64,000 bases of DNA from Phycisphaeraceae bacterium (GCA_029260655.1 JAJDCU010000043.1:1-64000), one strand, 5' to 3'; numbered from the stretch's first letter, positions 1 to 13,679 are shown. The notes: generated from the sequence alone by a model not told the origin. Program-made: numbers and translations.

Positions 1-275
1 AAAGCCGCGCTCAAAAGGCGTGTGCCGGTGACGGGACTTGATGGAGCGCACCGCCCCGGCTTATACGCGATCATCAGTACACGGGCCCGACCAGGTCCCG
101 CTGATCCCGTGGCTGCCGCTACCGCTGGAGCGTCGTGAGGATGCATAGATGCGTGACACGAAGACCGTATTTAGCCTAAATACAAAATTATGTGACAAGG
201 CCAAGAAAGGCGGAAATGCAGAACGATTGAAATCAGGTGGCGCGAACCATCAAGTGTTTGCTTAGCTGATCGACT

Positions 276-320
276 AAAAAAACACAACGCCGTGACATCA
301 GTGTCGACGGCGTCGTGTCG
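276..320 (-). terminator. Intrinsic terminator downstream of the RRM protein gene
   Basis: Imperfect inverted repeat acaacgccgtgacatc/gtgtcgacggcgtcgtgt; on the - strand it is followed by a T7 run (aaaaaaa on +). Confidence 0.6.
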
Positions 321-344
321 GTTTTAGTTGTGTTGCGGGCAGGC

Positions 345-671
345 TTAGCCGCCGGAGTGGTTGGAGTAACCATCGCCGCCGCCACCACCGCCGCCGTAGC
401 CACCACCACCACCGCCACCGGTGCGTGGTGCACGGGGTCGGGCCTCGTTGACGGTCATCTGGCGTCCGCTGAAATCGGATTCGTTCAGCTCGGCGATAGC
501 CTTTTTGCCTTCTTCTTCGTTTTCCATCTCAACGAAGCCGAACCCCCGGGAACGTCCGGTCTCCCGGTCGGTGATCACGGCCGCCCGGCTGATCTGGCCG
601 AACTGCGAAAACAGGTCTTCAAGTTCTTGGTCGGTGGTTGAGAAAGGTAGGTTCCCCACATAGATATTCAT
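345..671 (-). CDS. Glycine-rich RNA-binding protein (RRM domain)
   Basis: MNIYVGNLPFSTTDQELEDLFSQFG...RSRGFGFVEM: RNP2/RNP1 motifs, Gly-rich C-terminus. Start trimmed from the 686 ORF start to MNIYVGN. Confidence 0.93.
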   Translation of the reverse strand: MNIYVGNLPFSTTDQELEDLFSQFGQISRAAVITDRETGRSRGFGFVEMENEEEGKKAIAELNESDFSGRQMTVNEARPRAPRTGGGGGGGYGGGGGGGDGYSNHSGG

Positions 672-974
672 CACGATCAGCCCCAATGCAGTTGCTTGCC
701 CGGTTGTGTGATAACCCCAGCGGGGCTTTCGGGCCGAAACCGCGCCGGGGGGTTGACAATCGTGTGTGTTAGGCGTGCGCTCCTAGGTGGGTGCATGTCC
801 TGCCCGCCATATCTTACGGGTGAAAATTACCATAACTTCCACCCTTCTAAGATGCAAGAAAAATTGTTAAACTAGGGTACCTTTTCAGTCCCCGGGCCCC
901 CTGTATGGTGGTATATCGCCTTTTTGGGTCTTCCGGGACTTGTATTCGGATGAAACACCCTCGGGAGTCCGCCG

Positions 975-1919
975 ATGAACGATCCATATGACCCTGACCC
1001 ACGGAGTGATTCCGCCAATCCGTCCGATTCAGCTCGCCCAGCCCCCAGCGCCGCGCCAAACACTCACCCGGGCTCAACTCCCGGCTCGGCGGTGCCGATC
1101 CCTTTGACCCAAAAGTCCAGCGGACTGGCGATCGCGGCCCTGGTGGTCGGGATCCCCGGCCTGTGCTTTGCGCCCTTGGGGATCGCCGCCCTGATCATGG
1201 GGATCGTCGCGCTGACCCAGATCGGCGACCCGCGACGCGCCCTCACCGGCCGGGGCATGGCGATCACCGGCACCGTCCTGGGCGGGCTGAGCCTCGTCTT
1301 CGTCCCGTTTGTCCTGATCGGGATCATGTTGCCGGCCCTTGGCGCCGCTCGAAGGACGGCCCGGAAGATGGCGAACACCACCCAGGTGCGCGGTATCCAG
1401 CAAGCGATGATCAGCTACGGCAGCAGCAACGGCAGCTTCTACCCCGGGCTGGATAGTAAAGGCAGACCGGTAGACCTCACCGTCGAAGAGCGGTTCTTTG
1501 TGCTGCTGGATCAGAACTCCTTCTCCGGCTCCTACCTCATCAGCCCCGCCGAGAGCGATCCCGCCAAACACGACTGGCTCTCCGGGCAGGTCACACAAGA
1601 TCACTACTCCTACGCCATGCTCGACGTCTCCGATCCCGGCAGCCGGCGCAGGGAATGGCAGCAGACGCTCAGCAGCCTGGCCATCACGCTCAGCGACCGT
1701 AACACCGACACCTCCGGCGTCCCCACCCACGCGCAGAGCATCCATAGCCCCTTCCCAGGCCAATGGCAGGGCGCGGTCGCCAGAAACGATGGCAGCGCAA
1801 CCATCGAACACACCCACATCCTCTCGACGAAGTACCGCTCGTCACCCGGGCACACAAACGACGACATCTTCGAGATGGCCGGCAACGACGACGCGGCGAT
1901 GATCCATAGCGGGGAGTGA
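975..1919 (+). CDS. DUF4190 domain-containing membrane protein
   Basis: SGLAIAALVVGIPGLCFAPLGIAALIMGIVAL...GRGMAITGTVLGGLSL is a DUF4190-like double-TM signature. Confidence 0.7.
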   Translation: MNDPYDPDPRSDSANPSDSARPAPSAAPNTHPGSTPGSAVPIPLTQKSSGLAIAALVVGIPGLCFAPLGIAALIMGIVALTQIGDPRRALTGRGMAITGTVLGGLSLVFVPFVLIGIMLPALGAARRTARKMANTTQVRGIQQAMISYGSSNGSFYPGLDSKGRPVDLTVEERFFVLLDQNSFSGSYLISPAESDPAKHDWLSGQVTQDHYSYAMLDVSDPGSRRREWQQTLSSLAITLSDRNTDTSGVPTHAQSIHSPFPGQWQGAVARNDGSATIEHTHILSTKYRSSPGHTNDDIFEMAGNDDAAMIHSGE

Positions 1920-1966
1920 AAGCTGCACATTAAGTCCGACCTCAACTTTCTTTGCGATAGACACCC

Positions 1967-2671
1967 TTGAACGACACAAACGATTTCGATCCAGCCAGCG
2001 GCGCGCCTACCCCGAAAGCAACCGCCGACAAGAACTCAGGGCTGGCGATCGCCTCCTTGGTGTTGGGTATGCTCGGCCTGTGCATCACGCCGCTTGGGAT
2101 CGTCGCGCTATTCCAGATCGCCGACCCGCAGCGACAACTCACGGGCAAAGGCTCGGCTGTGGCTGGCATGATCCTCGGCGGACTGAGCATTGTGGTGCTG
2201 ATCGCCATTATCCTGCCTGTCCTAAGCGCGGCACGAAACTCGGCTAGGAACTCGGTGGATCTATCGAACCTCAGAGAGATCGCCCATGCAATGCATAGCT
2301 ATGCAGCCGGCAACGGTGATGTGCTGCCCGACCATCCGCGGGATGTAATGACCCATCTGGTGAAATTTGTGGTCCATCCGCAAGATGCTTTCATCAGCCG
2401 CCATCACGACCCGAACACCGTATTGGAGCGCGGCGATTCCGACGGCACCGCCGTGCGCTACGGCAGCTACGTCTTCCTCCTGCCCGGCGTATCGTTAGAC
2501 GACATCGACTCCCCGAGCTATACGGTTTTGGCATACACAGCCAGAGCATCAGATAGCCAGCGCCAACGTGCCGTGCTCTTTGTCGGCGGCCACTGCGAAC
2601 TGATGGAAGAGCAAGACTTCCGCGCCCTGATTCCGCCGGAAGTTGATGTCGATGCGCTGGATGGGCCGTAG
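1967..2671 (+). CDS. DUF4190-like protein with prepilin-type H-X9-DG-like C-terminus (paralogue)
   Basis: NSGLAIASLVLGMLGLCITPLGIVALFQIADPQRQLTGKGSAVAGMILGGLSI; C-term RAVLFVGGHCELMEEQ...EVDVDALDGP; TTG start. Confidence 0.65.
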   Translation: MNDTNDFDPASGAPTPKATADKNSGLAIASLVLGMLGLCITPLGIVALFQIADPQRQLTGKGSAVAGMILGGLSIVVLIAIILPVLSAARNSARNSVDLSNLREIAHAMHSYAAGNGDVLPDHPRDVMTHLVKFVVHPQDAFISRHHDPNTVLERGDSDGTAVRYGSYVFLLPGVSLDDIDSPSYTVLAYTARASDSQRQRAVLFVGGHCELMEEQDFRALIPPEVDVDALDGP

Positions 2672-2692
2672 GCGGGGGCTGAGTGTCTATAG

Positions 2693-3322
2693 TTGTGTGG
2701 TGTGATGTCGCACTGTTGGCCTGTTGGAGAGTATCCTATGAATGAAGGTCACTTATATTCACCCCAAAAGCCTGCCAAGCAACTTGTGCGGAACAGCTTG
2801 GCGCTTACACGGAATGAATTACTGGTTGTTATCGCGGCGATAGCTCTGTTGATTTGGATCTTGCCAGGTATGTTGGGCGGACACGATCATCGCGGTCATC
2901 GCGAGATCGTGGACATATCACGCTTGCGACAAATTGGAATCGCGATGTTCGAATACGCAGTTGATAACAAGGATGTGTTTCCCAACCACCCGCGAGATGC
3001 AACGGGTATTTTTGATGATCCATCTACCATTAAGCAGGTCTATCTCAACCCCTATCAAAATGAGGGCGCGATGCTTGATCGGGGCGACTTCGAGGGGCCG
3101 GCCGTACGTTTCGGTGGCTACGTCTTTGTGAATCTCGGGTTAGGGCTTGACGACATCGAGACTCCTACCGAAGTAATTCTTGCGTACACGGCAAAAATTT
3201 CTTCCAAGCAAGCAACTCGCAGCGTCTTGTTTGCGGACGGCCACACTGAGAAGTGGGAAGAAAAAGAGCTGCGGAATGCGCTGCCTGATGAGGTCGATGT
3301 CGATGCGCTGGATGGGCCGTGA
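2693..3322 (+). CDS. Type II secretion/pseudopilin-like protein
   Basis: Degenerate prepilin N-terminus LALTRNELLVVIAAIALLIWILPGML; C-term SVLFADGHTEKWEEKELRNALPDEVDVDALDGP shared with the upstream paralogue. Actual start may be internal (MNEGHLYSPQ). Confidence 0.65.
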   Translation: MCGVMSHCWPVGEYPMNEGHLYSPQKPAKQLVRNSLALTRNELLVVIAAIALLIWILPGMLGGHDHRGHREIVDISRLRQIGIAMFEYAVDNKDVFPNHPRDATGIFDDPSTIKQVYLNPYQNEGAMLDRGDFEGPAVRFGGYVFVNLGLGLDDIETPTEVILAYTAKISSKQATRSVLFADGHTEKWEEKELRNALPDEVDVDALDGP

Positions 3323-3434
3323 TGTGAGGTGGGTTCATGCGCTATGAAGCGGCGTGACTTGTCGCGGTCCCATGCCCGGAGGGCGTGGGCTTTAGGGGGG
3401 GTGTGAAGATTAAACGAGGCGTGTTACTGCCGCG

Positions 3435-7049
<3,615 letters not shown>

Positions 7050-7201
7050 ATATAAGTCCGCGGGGATACACAAAACCGTGCGAGTCCCTAAGCTTAGGGA
7101 ACCTGACGCCCGGGAGCAATCCCATGGCACGTGAATCCTGCTTCGCCGACGGCCCCGAGCCGACCCCAACCCCGCAATGAGGCCGACCAGACCGGTTTTT
7201 C

Positions 7202-8065
7202 ATGAATGAGCAGCTCCTAATATTGCCCACAGGATTAGCCGTGCTGGCGGTGCTGGCCTGGCGGGGGTGCTTCCGGCGCGACGCCCTGAGGCTGGGCCCG
7301 GACCGGTCGGTGGGGCTGGTCCCGGCCGACCTGATCGTCGCCCTGGGGTTGATGCTGGTCGGTCAGGCTTTGGGGGTATTGCTGGCCCAGCGGTTTGTAC
7401 CTGTAGACCCTCAGGGTGATGCAGAGAATCTGCCCGCCCTGGCCCGGGTCTTGCGCGTGCTGATCAGCCAGGGGATGGGGCAACTGCCCCCGGTGGCGTA
7501 TCTGCTGTGGCGCGCGGCCGGCAAGGACCGCGGCCTTAGACGGATCGGCGCGGTCCCCAGGCATCCGTTTCGTGATGTCGCCTGGGGCGCGCTTGGTCTG
7601 CTGGCGGCGATCCCGCTGGTGATGAGCACGATGTTGATCGCCACGATGATCGGCCAATCCCTGGGCTATCCCCCCGAGCCGATCGGGCACAAGCTCTTGG
7701 AGCTGTTGGGCGAATCAGACTCGATGCTCGCTTCGGCGCTGATGGTCGTCTCGGCGGCGGTTATCGCGCCTGTCCTGGAAGAAATGTTCTACCGGGGCCT
7801 ACTCCAATCGGTGGTGGTCGAGGCATTGGGCAAAGACAAACGCTGGATCGCCGTGCTGTCTGTGGGGCTGTTCTTTCCATTGGCCCATCTAGGCGGTGTC
7901 AGTTGGCAGGCGCTGCCGGGGTTGTTTGTGTTCGGGGTCCTGCTGGGCTGGCTGTACGAGCGGTCCGGGAGCTTGTGGCCCAGCATCTTCGTACACGCCG
8001 GCTTTAACAGCTTCAATATCGTTCTCGCGCTGCTCCTCCAGGCCCAGCCGGCGGGATCGCCCTGA
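7202..8065 (+). CDS. CPBP family intramembrane metalloprotease
   Basis: VLEEMFYRGLLQSVV and FFPLAHLGG / IFVHAGFNSFN motifs in a multi-TM protein. Confidence 0.88.
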   Translation: MNEQLLILPTGLAVLAVLAWRGCFRRDALRLGPDRSVGLVPADLIVALGLMLVGQALGVLLAQRFVPVDPQGDAENLPALARVLRVLISQGMGQLPPVAYLLWRAAGKDRGLRRIGAVPRHPFRDVAWGALGLLAAIPLVMSTMLIATMIGQSLGYPPEPIGHKLLELLGESDSMLASALMVVSAAVIAPVLEEMFYRGLLQSVVVEALGKDKRWIAVLSVGLFFPLAHLGGVSWQALPGLFVFGVLLGWLYERSGSLWPSIFVHAGFNSFNIVLALLLQAQPAGSP

Positions 8066-8089
8066 CCCGAACTTAACTAGGATACGTTC

Positions 8090-9154
8090 ATGGCCTCTAC
8101 CCCCGTCCCCATCCCCGGCCCGCGCAACATCGAATGGGTCGGCGACGCCGATACCGGCTACCTGCGCCTGCTGGATCAGACCCGGTTGCCCAACGAGGTG
8201 GTCTACCTGGATTGCCGTGACGTGCAGACGGTCTGGGACGCGATCAAACGTCTGAGCGTCCGCGGCGCGCCGGCGATCGGGGTTGCCGCGGCGTTTGGGT
8301 GTGTGATCGGCGCGCAGCAAGGCGCGTTCGACAAGGCCGCCGAGCATCTGGCCACCAGCCGCCCGACCGCCGTGAACCTGTTCTGGGCGATCGATCGGAT
8401 GAAGTGCGTCACCCCCAGCACGCCGGAAAAGTTGCTTGACGAAGCAATAGCGATCCACGCTGAAGACGCCGAGATGTGTCAGCGCATCGGCGAACACGCT
8501 TTGGGTTTGATCAAGCAACTTATCCCCGAACCCCCAACCCCCAATCCCAAATCCCCCCTCACCTTCCTCACCCACTGCAACGCCGGGGCGCTTGCGACCG
8601 GCGGGATCGGGACCGCGACCTCGCCGATGTACCTGGCGCATCAGCGTGGCCAGCCGGTCCGCGTTTTCGCCGACGAGACCCGGCCTCTGCTTCAGGGCGC
8701 TCGGCTGACCGCTTTCGAGTTGGGCGCCGGGGGGCTTAACGTAACGTTGATCTGCGACGGGATGGCCGGGCAGGTGCTGCGCGAGGGCAAGGTCGATGTG
8801 GTTATCACCGGCGCGGACCGGATCGCCGACAACGGCGACGCCGCGAACAAGATCGGGACTTATCCCCTAGCGGTCCTGGCCGATTACCACAACGTCCCGT
8901 TCCTCGTGGCCGCGCCCAGTTCGACGTTTGACCTATCAGCCCCGGATGGCGGCGCGATCCCGATCGAGCAGCGCGCCGCCGAGGAGATCACCGAGGGCTT
9001 TGGAACACGCACCGCGCCACAGGATGTCCAGACCTACAGCCCCGCGTTCGACGTCACCCCCGCGAAGTTGATCACCGCGATCATCACGGAGCGGGGCGTG
9101 ATCCGGCCGGTGGACGCCGAGCATGTCCGCTCGATCGTCGGGCCCGAAAAATAA
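8090..9154 (+). CDS. mtnA: S-methyl-5-thioribose-1-phosphate isomerase
   Basis: IKRLSVRGAPAIGVAAAFG, LTHCNAGALATGGIGTA, VVITGADRIADNGDAANKIGTYPLAVLA; carries an in-frame PEPPTPNPKSP insertion. Confidence 0.95.
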   Translation: MASTPVPIPGPRNIEWVGDADTGYLRLLDQTRLPNEVVYLDCRDVQTVWDAIKRLSVRGAPAIGVAAAFGCVIGAQQGAFDKAAEHLATSRPTAVNLFWAIDRMKCVTPSTPEKLLDEAIAIHAEDAEMCQRIGEHALGLIKQLIPEPPTPNPKSPLTFLTHCNAGALATGGIGTATSPMYLAHQRGQPVRVFADETRPLLQGARLTAFELGAGGLNVTLICDGMAGQVLREGKVDVVITGADRIADNGDAANKIGTYPLAVLADYHNVPFLVAAPSSTFDLSAPDGGAIPIEQRAAEEITEGFGTRTAPQDVQTYSPAFDVTPAKLITAIITERGVIRPVDAEHVRSIVGPEK

Positions 9155-9157
9155 AAA

Positions 9158-9179
9158 GCGCCGCCCGGAAAAGCGGCGC
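9158..9179. terminator. Hairpin terminator between convergent mtnA and sodC
   Basis: Perfect 7-bp stem gcgccgc ccggaaaa gcggcgc. Confidence 0.65.
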
Positions 9180-9216
9180 GGGTGCTTGGGAAGTGTTGTC
9201 TACGAGGCTCTTTGTC

Positions 9217-9777
9217 TTACTCGCCCTTGGCGATGCCGATGACGCCCATGGCGATGCGTGCGCCGGCGTTGCCGGTGGGCTGGCCTCCGTCGTCAACCTT
9301 GGCGTGGACGATGACGCCCCGGCCGATCACGGGGTTATGGAGCCCTGCGATGGAGAGGTTGTCGGCGGTCATCTCAAAATGCACGTTGCCGTTGTCGTCG
9401 GCGATGATGTTGCCAAGATCCCCGGCGTGGCGGGCTTGCACATGGGGCAGGCCGTGGTCATGCCCCTCGGGGTTGTAGTGCCCCCCCGCGGTCTTGCCGT
9501 CGGCGCCGGTGATGTCGCCGTACTGGTGGACGTGGATCGCGTGGGTTGATCCGGGTTCGACCCCGCTCAGTTCCACATCAACGATCACGCCATCCTCGCC
9601 CTGATGAAAGTACACAACGCCCCGCGCGGTGCTGCCTTCGGTGGGAACGAGCACCGCGACGGCGTCGTTGATCGAGATCATCTGCGCCCCGTGGGCGTGT
9701 GCGTCGGGCTGGGTCGCGGCGTGCTGCGCGATGGCGGATAGTGCGATGGCGGCGGTGGCGATGAGTGTCTTGTTCAT
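9217..9777 (-). CDS. sodC: Cu/Zn superoxide dismutase family protein (secreted)
   Basis: Signal peptide; THAIHVHQYGD, AGGHYNPEGHDHGLPHVQARHAGDLGNI, GRGVIVHAKVDDGG. Confidence 0.9.
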   Translation of the reverse strand: MNKTLIATAAIALSAIAQHAATQPDAHAHGAQMISINDAVAVLVPTEGSTARGVVYFHQGEDGVIVDVELSGVEPGSTHAIHVHQYGDITGADGKTAGGHYNPEGHDHGLPHVQARHAGDLGNIIADDNGNVHFEMTADNLSIAGLHNPVIGRGVIVHAKVDDGGQPTGNAGARIAMGVIGIAKGE

Positions 9778-9849
9778 GGGGAGCCTCTCTCGGTTGGTTA
9801 TTCGGTGGTGTCTGTTCGTGGGTGATTATATCGCTAAGCCGCAAGCGGC

Positions 9850-10737
9850 TTACATGGTGATCGCGGCGAGGGGGACGATCGCTTCGATCAGTTGTTCCTG
9901 ATCGTAGGCGCGGGACAGGTCGATGGGCAAGGCGACGCCGTGGCTGTGGTTGGACGCGAGGATGAGCATGGTGTCTTCCTGGGGTTCGTAGCCCATGTCC
10001 GCCGGCTGATGCCCCATGACGAACTGCTTACACCCCCAGACCTTGGCCAGCGCATCGGCGGTCTGTTGTTTTTGGTTTCGGCCCCAGACCATGTGGTAGA
10101 CGTCGCCTTTCTCTGACAGGTCTTGCGGGGCCGGGGCGCGGTCGATGATGGCCGGGTCGAAGCGGCGCATCTTGCTGTTGGAGGGGATGCTGTGGCAGGC
10201 AAACACGCCGTTGGCGCAACGCACAGCCAGCGGCAGGCTCTGGATGTATCCGTTCATCGCCTGACGTACCGCGTCGGCTTTACCGGCATAAAGAAACTCG
10301 ATGCCCTCGTCGAAACTCCCGACCGTGTCTCTACCTTCTTTGAGGATGCCCTCGCCGCGAAGCTGGGCCAGCTCGTGGTTGGACTGCAGGACGTAGACCT
10401 GCTGGGGGAACCGGCACTTCAGCGCGGCGACATTGGCCAGCATCCTGACCGACAGGTCCAGCCCGTTGACCAGGTCCAGGCCGTGGATCACCTCGTGGAG
10501 GATCAGCCTGTTGGCCGAGTCCGAACCCAGCTGCGCGAGCTTGCGTATCCGCTGGTAGTTTTGTGTGTGGTCGTGCAGGTCGCCGGTCATCAAAAGCCGG
10601 CCCCGATCGCCTAGGTCGACCACGGACCCGGATAGGCCGTGGGTATCCAGATTGGCCTTGGCGGCCTGGATAAACAGGTCGGCGACGGCGTCTGGGTCGC
10701 GCAGATCCGGCTCATGGTGGCTTGGGTCTTGGGCCAT
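9850..10737 (-). CDS. Metallophosphoesterase/PPP-type phosphatase
   Basis: VVDLGDRGRLLMTGDLHDHTQNY, LQSNHELAQLRG, VMGHQPAD. Confidence 0.75.
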   Translation of the reverse strand: MAQDPSHHEPDLRDPDAVADLFIQAAKANLDTHGLSGSVVDLGDRGRLLMTGDLHDHTQNYQRIRKLAQLGSDSANRLILHEVIHGLDLVNGLDLSVRMLANVAALKCRFPQQVYVLQSNHELAQLRGEGILKEGRDTVGSFDEGIEFLYAGKADAVRQAMNGYIQSLPLAVRCANGVFACHSIPSNSKMRRFDPAIIDRAPAPQDLSEKGDVYHMVWGRNQKQQTADALAKVWGCKQFVMGHQPADMGYEPQEDTMLILASNHSHGVALPIDLSRAYDQEQLIEAIVPLAAITM

Positions 10738-10866
10738 AGGGTCGGCAGTATGGGCGATCCGGCGGGGCTGTGCGAGTTGGGGGGGCGGCTAGGGCTTCCC
10801 TGGCCTGGAAATCTGGCGATAATGGCAATAACCTCAGGTCAGGGGCGTTTTTCTACAGGAGCGTGC

Positions 10867-11532
10867 ATGGGCCGACAGCCTTTGGAACTGCCGGTGGAAC
10901 AAGTGCTTAGGCGGGCGGCCCGTGGCGATGCCGAGGCTTGGCGTACGCTGGTCGAGGCCTACACGCCCCGGCTGTACGGCCTGTTGGTCAATCAGTGCCG
11001 GGACCGGGAGCTGGCAGAGGAGTTGACCCAGGCCACGTTCGTGAAGGTCGTGAAGAAGCTCGATGGCCAGGGCGGATACAAGGAGACAGGCCGGTTTGAA
11101 GCATGGCTGTTTCGGATCGCGATGAACGGCCTGCGTGACGAGATGCGTCGGCGCAAGCGTCAGGCGAAGCCGACGGACATGAGCCCGGGGGCGGCCAGCG
11201 GCCGGGACGAACAGACGGGGGGCTGGTCTTCGGCCCAGCAGTCGATCGTGTCCGGTGGCCCATCGATGCCCGACGACCCGGCCCAGGCCGTGATCAAGGC
11301 CGAACAAGTCCAACGCCTCCGTGAGGCGATTCAAGAGTTAAGTGAGGCCGACCAGGAGATACTTCACCTAAGACATACCGCCGGCCTGAGTTTCGCCCAG
11401 ATCGCCGACACCTTGGACCAGCCCCTGGGCACGGTCCTCTCCCGCGGGCACCGGGCGCTGGGCAAGCTCAAGAAGCTGATGACCGAAACAGAAAAACACG
11501 CCGAGCAGACCCCGCAACGCCAAGACGGATAG
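10867..11532 (+). CDS. RNA polymerase sigma factor, sigma-70/ECF family
   Basis: Region 2 GRFEAWLFRIAMNGLRDEMRRRKRQ; region 4 EADQEILHLRHTAGLSFAQIADTLDQPLGTVLSRGHRALGKLKK. Start trimmed to MGRQPLELP. Confidence 0.9.
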   Translation: MGRQPLELPVEQVLRRAARGDAEAWRTLVEAYTPRLYGLLVNQCRDRELAEELTQATFVKVVKKLDGQGGYKETGRFEAWLFRIAMNGLRDEMRRRKRQAKPTDMSPGAASGRDEQTGGWSSAQQSIVSGGPSMPDDPAQAVIKAEQVQRLREAIQELSEADQEILHLRHTAGLSFAQIADTLDQPLGTVLSRGHRALGKLKKLMTETEKHAEQTPQRQDG

Positions 11533-11539
11533 ATAGATC

Positions 11540-12061
11540 ATGGACACCCGGCAACCACAACCCGACACGACCGACCCGGCGCTGGATGCGCTGCTGGACG
11601 AGGCGCTGTCACACCGCGCGACGCCCGCGGACCCGGCGCTGGCCGACCGGATCATCCGGGAAACCTTGCCGATGCTGGGCCGACCGCCCGTGCTTGCGCG
11701 GATCGGGCCGACCCTGTTGCGCATCGCCGCGGCGGTATTGATCGTTGTCGGTGCGGGCATCGCGGCGACGATGCTGACCCGTGACCAGGCCGTGACTACA
11801 CCGATCGATCCAGGCGCCCTGGCACAGATCGACTCGACGGTGCAGGCGATCGCCCAGGCCGACGAGCCCGGCCGGACATGGATCGACGAGCAGTTGGACA
11901 TACTCGCGATGCGGGTTGATTACGCCAGCACCGACAGTGTCTGGAGCCCCGCCGGGCAGGACATCAACGACCAGCTTGAAGAAGCGGTCGCCCGGTTTGA
12001 GTTCGACCGGTTCACCGACGATGCTGTGTTCCTGTCGACCAACGGTTCGGTGCTGTTCTAA
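11540..12061 (+). CDS. Putative anti-sigma factor-like membrane protein
   Basis: Immediately follows the sigma gene; single TM LLRIAAAVLIVVGAGIAATML; no specific family recognised. Confidence 0.5.
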   Translation: MDTRQPQPDTTDPALDALLDEALSHRATPADPALADRIIRETLPMLGRPPVLARIGPTLLRIAAAVLIVVGAGIAATMLTRDQAVTTPIDPGALAQIDSTVQAIAQADEPGRTWIDEQLDILAMRVDYASTDSVWSPAGQDINDQLEEAVARFEFDRFTDDAVFLSTNGSVLF

Positions 12062-12192
12062 TGATGGATGCGCATGCATTGTGTGCCAGGACCTGAACGT
12101 TTAACCCCGCTCGTCACGGCGGCACACATCGTTGCACGGCATCGAGACCCAAGGAAAACCCGGACGGACATTTCTTGACGAAAGGCAATGTG

Positions 12193-12840
12193 ATGAGATC
12201 GGCGCGTATTTCCGCTGTGGTGCTTTTGATCTTGAGCACCTGTGTATCTGTTGACAGCTTATCCGCACAGCAGGCCGACGAACCTGCTCCCCCGCGGGCA
12301 AAGCCCGGCGAGATGGATCGGCCACATCGCGGTCATTGGGGGGCCGGGCGCGAACGGCCTATGAATGAGGACGAGGTCCGCGAGGCGATCGAGGTCCTGC
12401 GTGAGATCGACCCGGAAAAGGCCGAGAAGCTCGCTCAACATGTGCATGAAGACCCTCACCGCGTCGGCCAAGCCCTGCACGAGCACTTCCCCAACCTGGG
12501 CCGGTTCCTGGCGATGCGCCGGCACGACCCGCAGATGTTTGAGCTGCGGATCGACGACCTGCGATTGAATCACCAGGCCCACGAAATCGCTCGGCGGGTG
12601 CATGAGGCGGAGGCCTCCCAGGACGATATGCTGGCCGCTGCCGAGGGGGTCAGGCTCGAGCAGATTGTCGTCGAGCACTTCGAAGTCCGTCAGCAGATTC
12701 GAGAGCGCGAGTTAATGAAACTTCAGCAACGGATCGAGCAGATGCGCGATCAGTTAGAGCAGCGCGCGGCCGACCGCGATGCACTGATCACCGAGAGGTT
12801 AGATGAATTGACAGGCGAAGACGCGGGCAACAGTTGGTGA
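12193..12840 (+). CDS. Secreted hypothetical protein (periplasmic, helical)
   Basis: Signal peptide MRSARISAVVLLILSTCVSVDSLSAQQ; His/Glu-rich helical body. Confidence 0.5.
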   Translation: MRSARISAVVLLILSTCVSVDSLSAQQADEPAPPRAKPGEMDRPHRGHWGAGRERPMNEDEVREAIEVLREIDPEKAEKLAQHVHEDPHRVGQALHEHFPNLGRFLAMRRHDPQMFELRIDDLRLNHQAHEIARRVHEAEASQDDMLAAAEGVRLEQIVVEHFEVRQQIRERELMKLQQRIEQMRDQLEQRAADRDALITERLDELTGEDAGNSW

Positions 12841-12880
12841 ATGCGCCGCTGAGGTTGTCTTCGAGCCTGATATGGGGGTG

Positions 12881-13522
12881 TCACAGCGGGGCGTTGGCTT
12901 TCCGCTCGATCGGGTCGACCATCCCGGAGGCCTGGAACGCGGCTTTGCGCCGCCGACAACCCGGGCACGCGCGGCAGGGGATGTCCGCCTGACCCAGGCA
13001 GGACCACGACTGCTCCCAGGGCACGTCCAGCTCGGCGCCTAACTCGATTACCTGCCGGTCGGTCAACTCAAGCAGCGGTGTGACGATGTGCGGAGCGCCG
13101 CCCTGTTCGAAGTCACCGAATTGATCGGCCAGGATCGCCTGTTCGGTTGCCTGGGCCATCGCCTTGACGTTCCCGTCGAACGACACCGGCCAGATCACCT
13201 GCTGGGCCTGCTGGAACCGGGCGTGGCTCAACGCCGCCAGCAGGAGTTGAGGCACCACGAATGCCCCCATCGGCTCACCTTCGGGGCCCTTGCCATGGCC
13301 GTGCCCGTACAGGTGCGCCAGGTCCATCTCATTGACCCGGGTGATCGCGAAGTGCTCGGCCTGGCGGTGGACGTGGTCCAGCCGGTTGTAGGTATTGTCG
13401 CGCCCATCGTTCAGGTGTAGCAGGGTCAGCCGGGCCTTATCGTCGTTCTCGAGGGTCAAGGCGGTGGCGACCAGGCTCCGCAGGCCGCCGCTGTGCAGGA
13501 TAAGGGCGTGGGGTGAAGACAT
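12881..13522 (-). CDS. queC: 7-cyano-7-deazaguanine synthase-like (QueC/ExsB) protein
   Basis: HALILHSGGLRSLVA (PP-loop-like), CLGQADIPCRACPGCRRRKAAF zinc cysteines. Confidence 0.75.
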   Translation of the reverse strand: MSSPHALILHSGGLRSLVATALTLENDDKARLTLLHLNDGRDNTYNRLDHVHRQAEHFAITRVNEMDLAHLYGHGHGKGPEGEPMGAFVVPQLLLAALSHARFQQAQQVIWPVSFDGNVKAMAQATEQAILADQFGDFEQGGAPHIVTPLLELTDRQVIELGAELDVPWEQSWSCLGQADIPCRACPGCRRRKAAFQASGMVDPIERKANAPL

Positions 13523-13679
13523 GGCAGTATTATCGGCCACGGCCGCCCCGGTGCGTGAGCCGACAAGCCGAGTTTTGGCCCGCCGGCCCAGGCATCTGCT
13601 AACATCCTGACCGCACGGGCCCGGATCATCAGGCCCAGTAGACTCGTCCGCACACCTGACACAAACACAGGAGCCGGCC

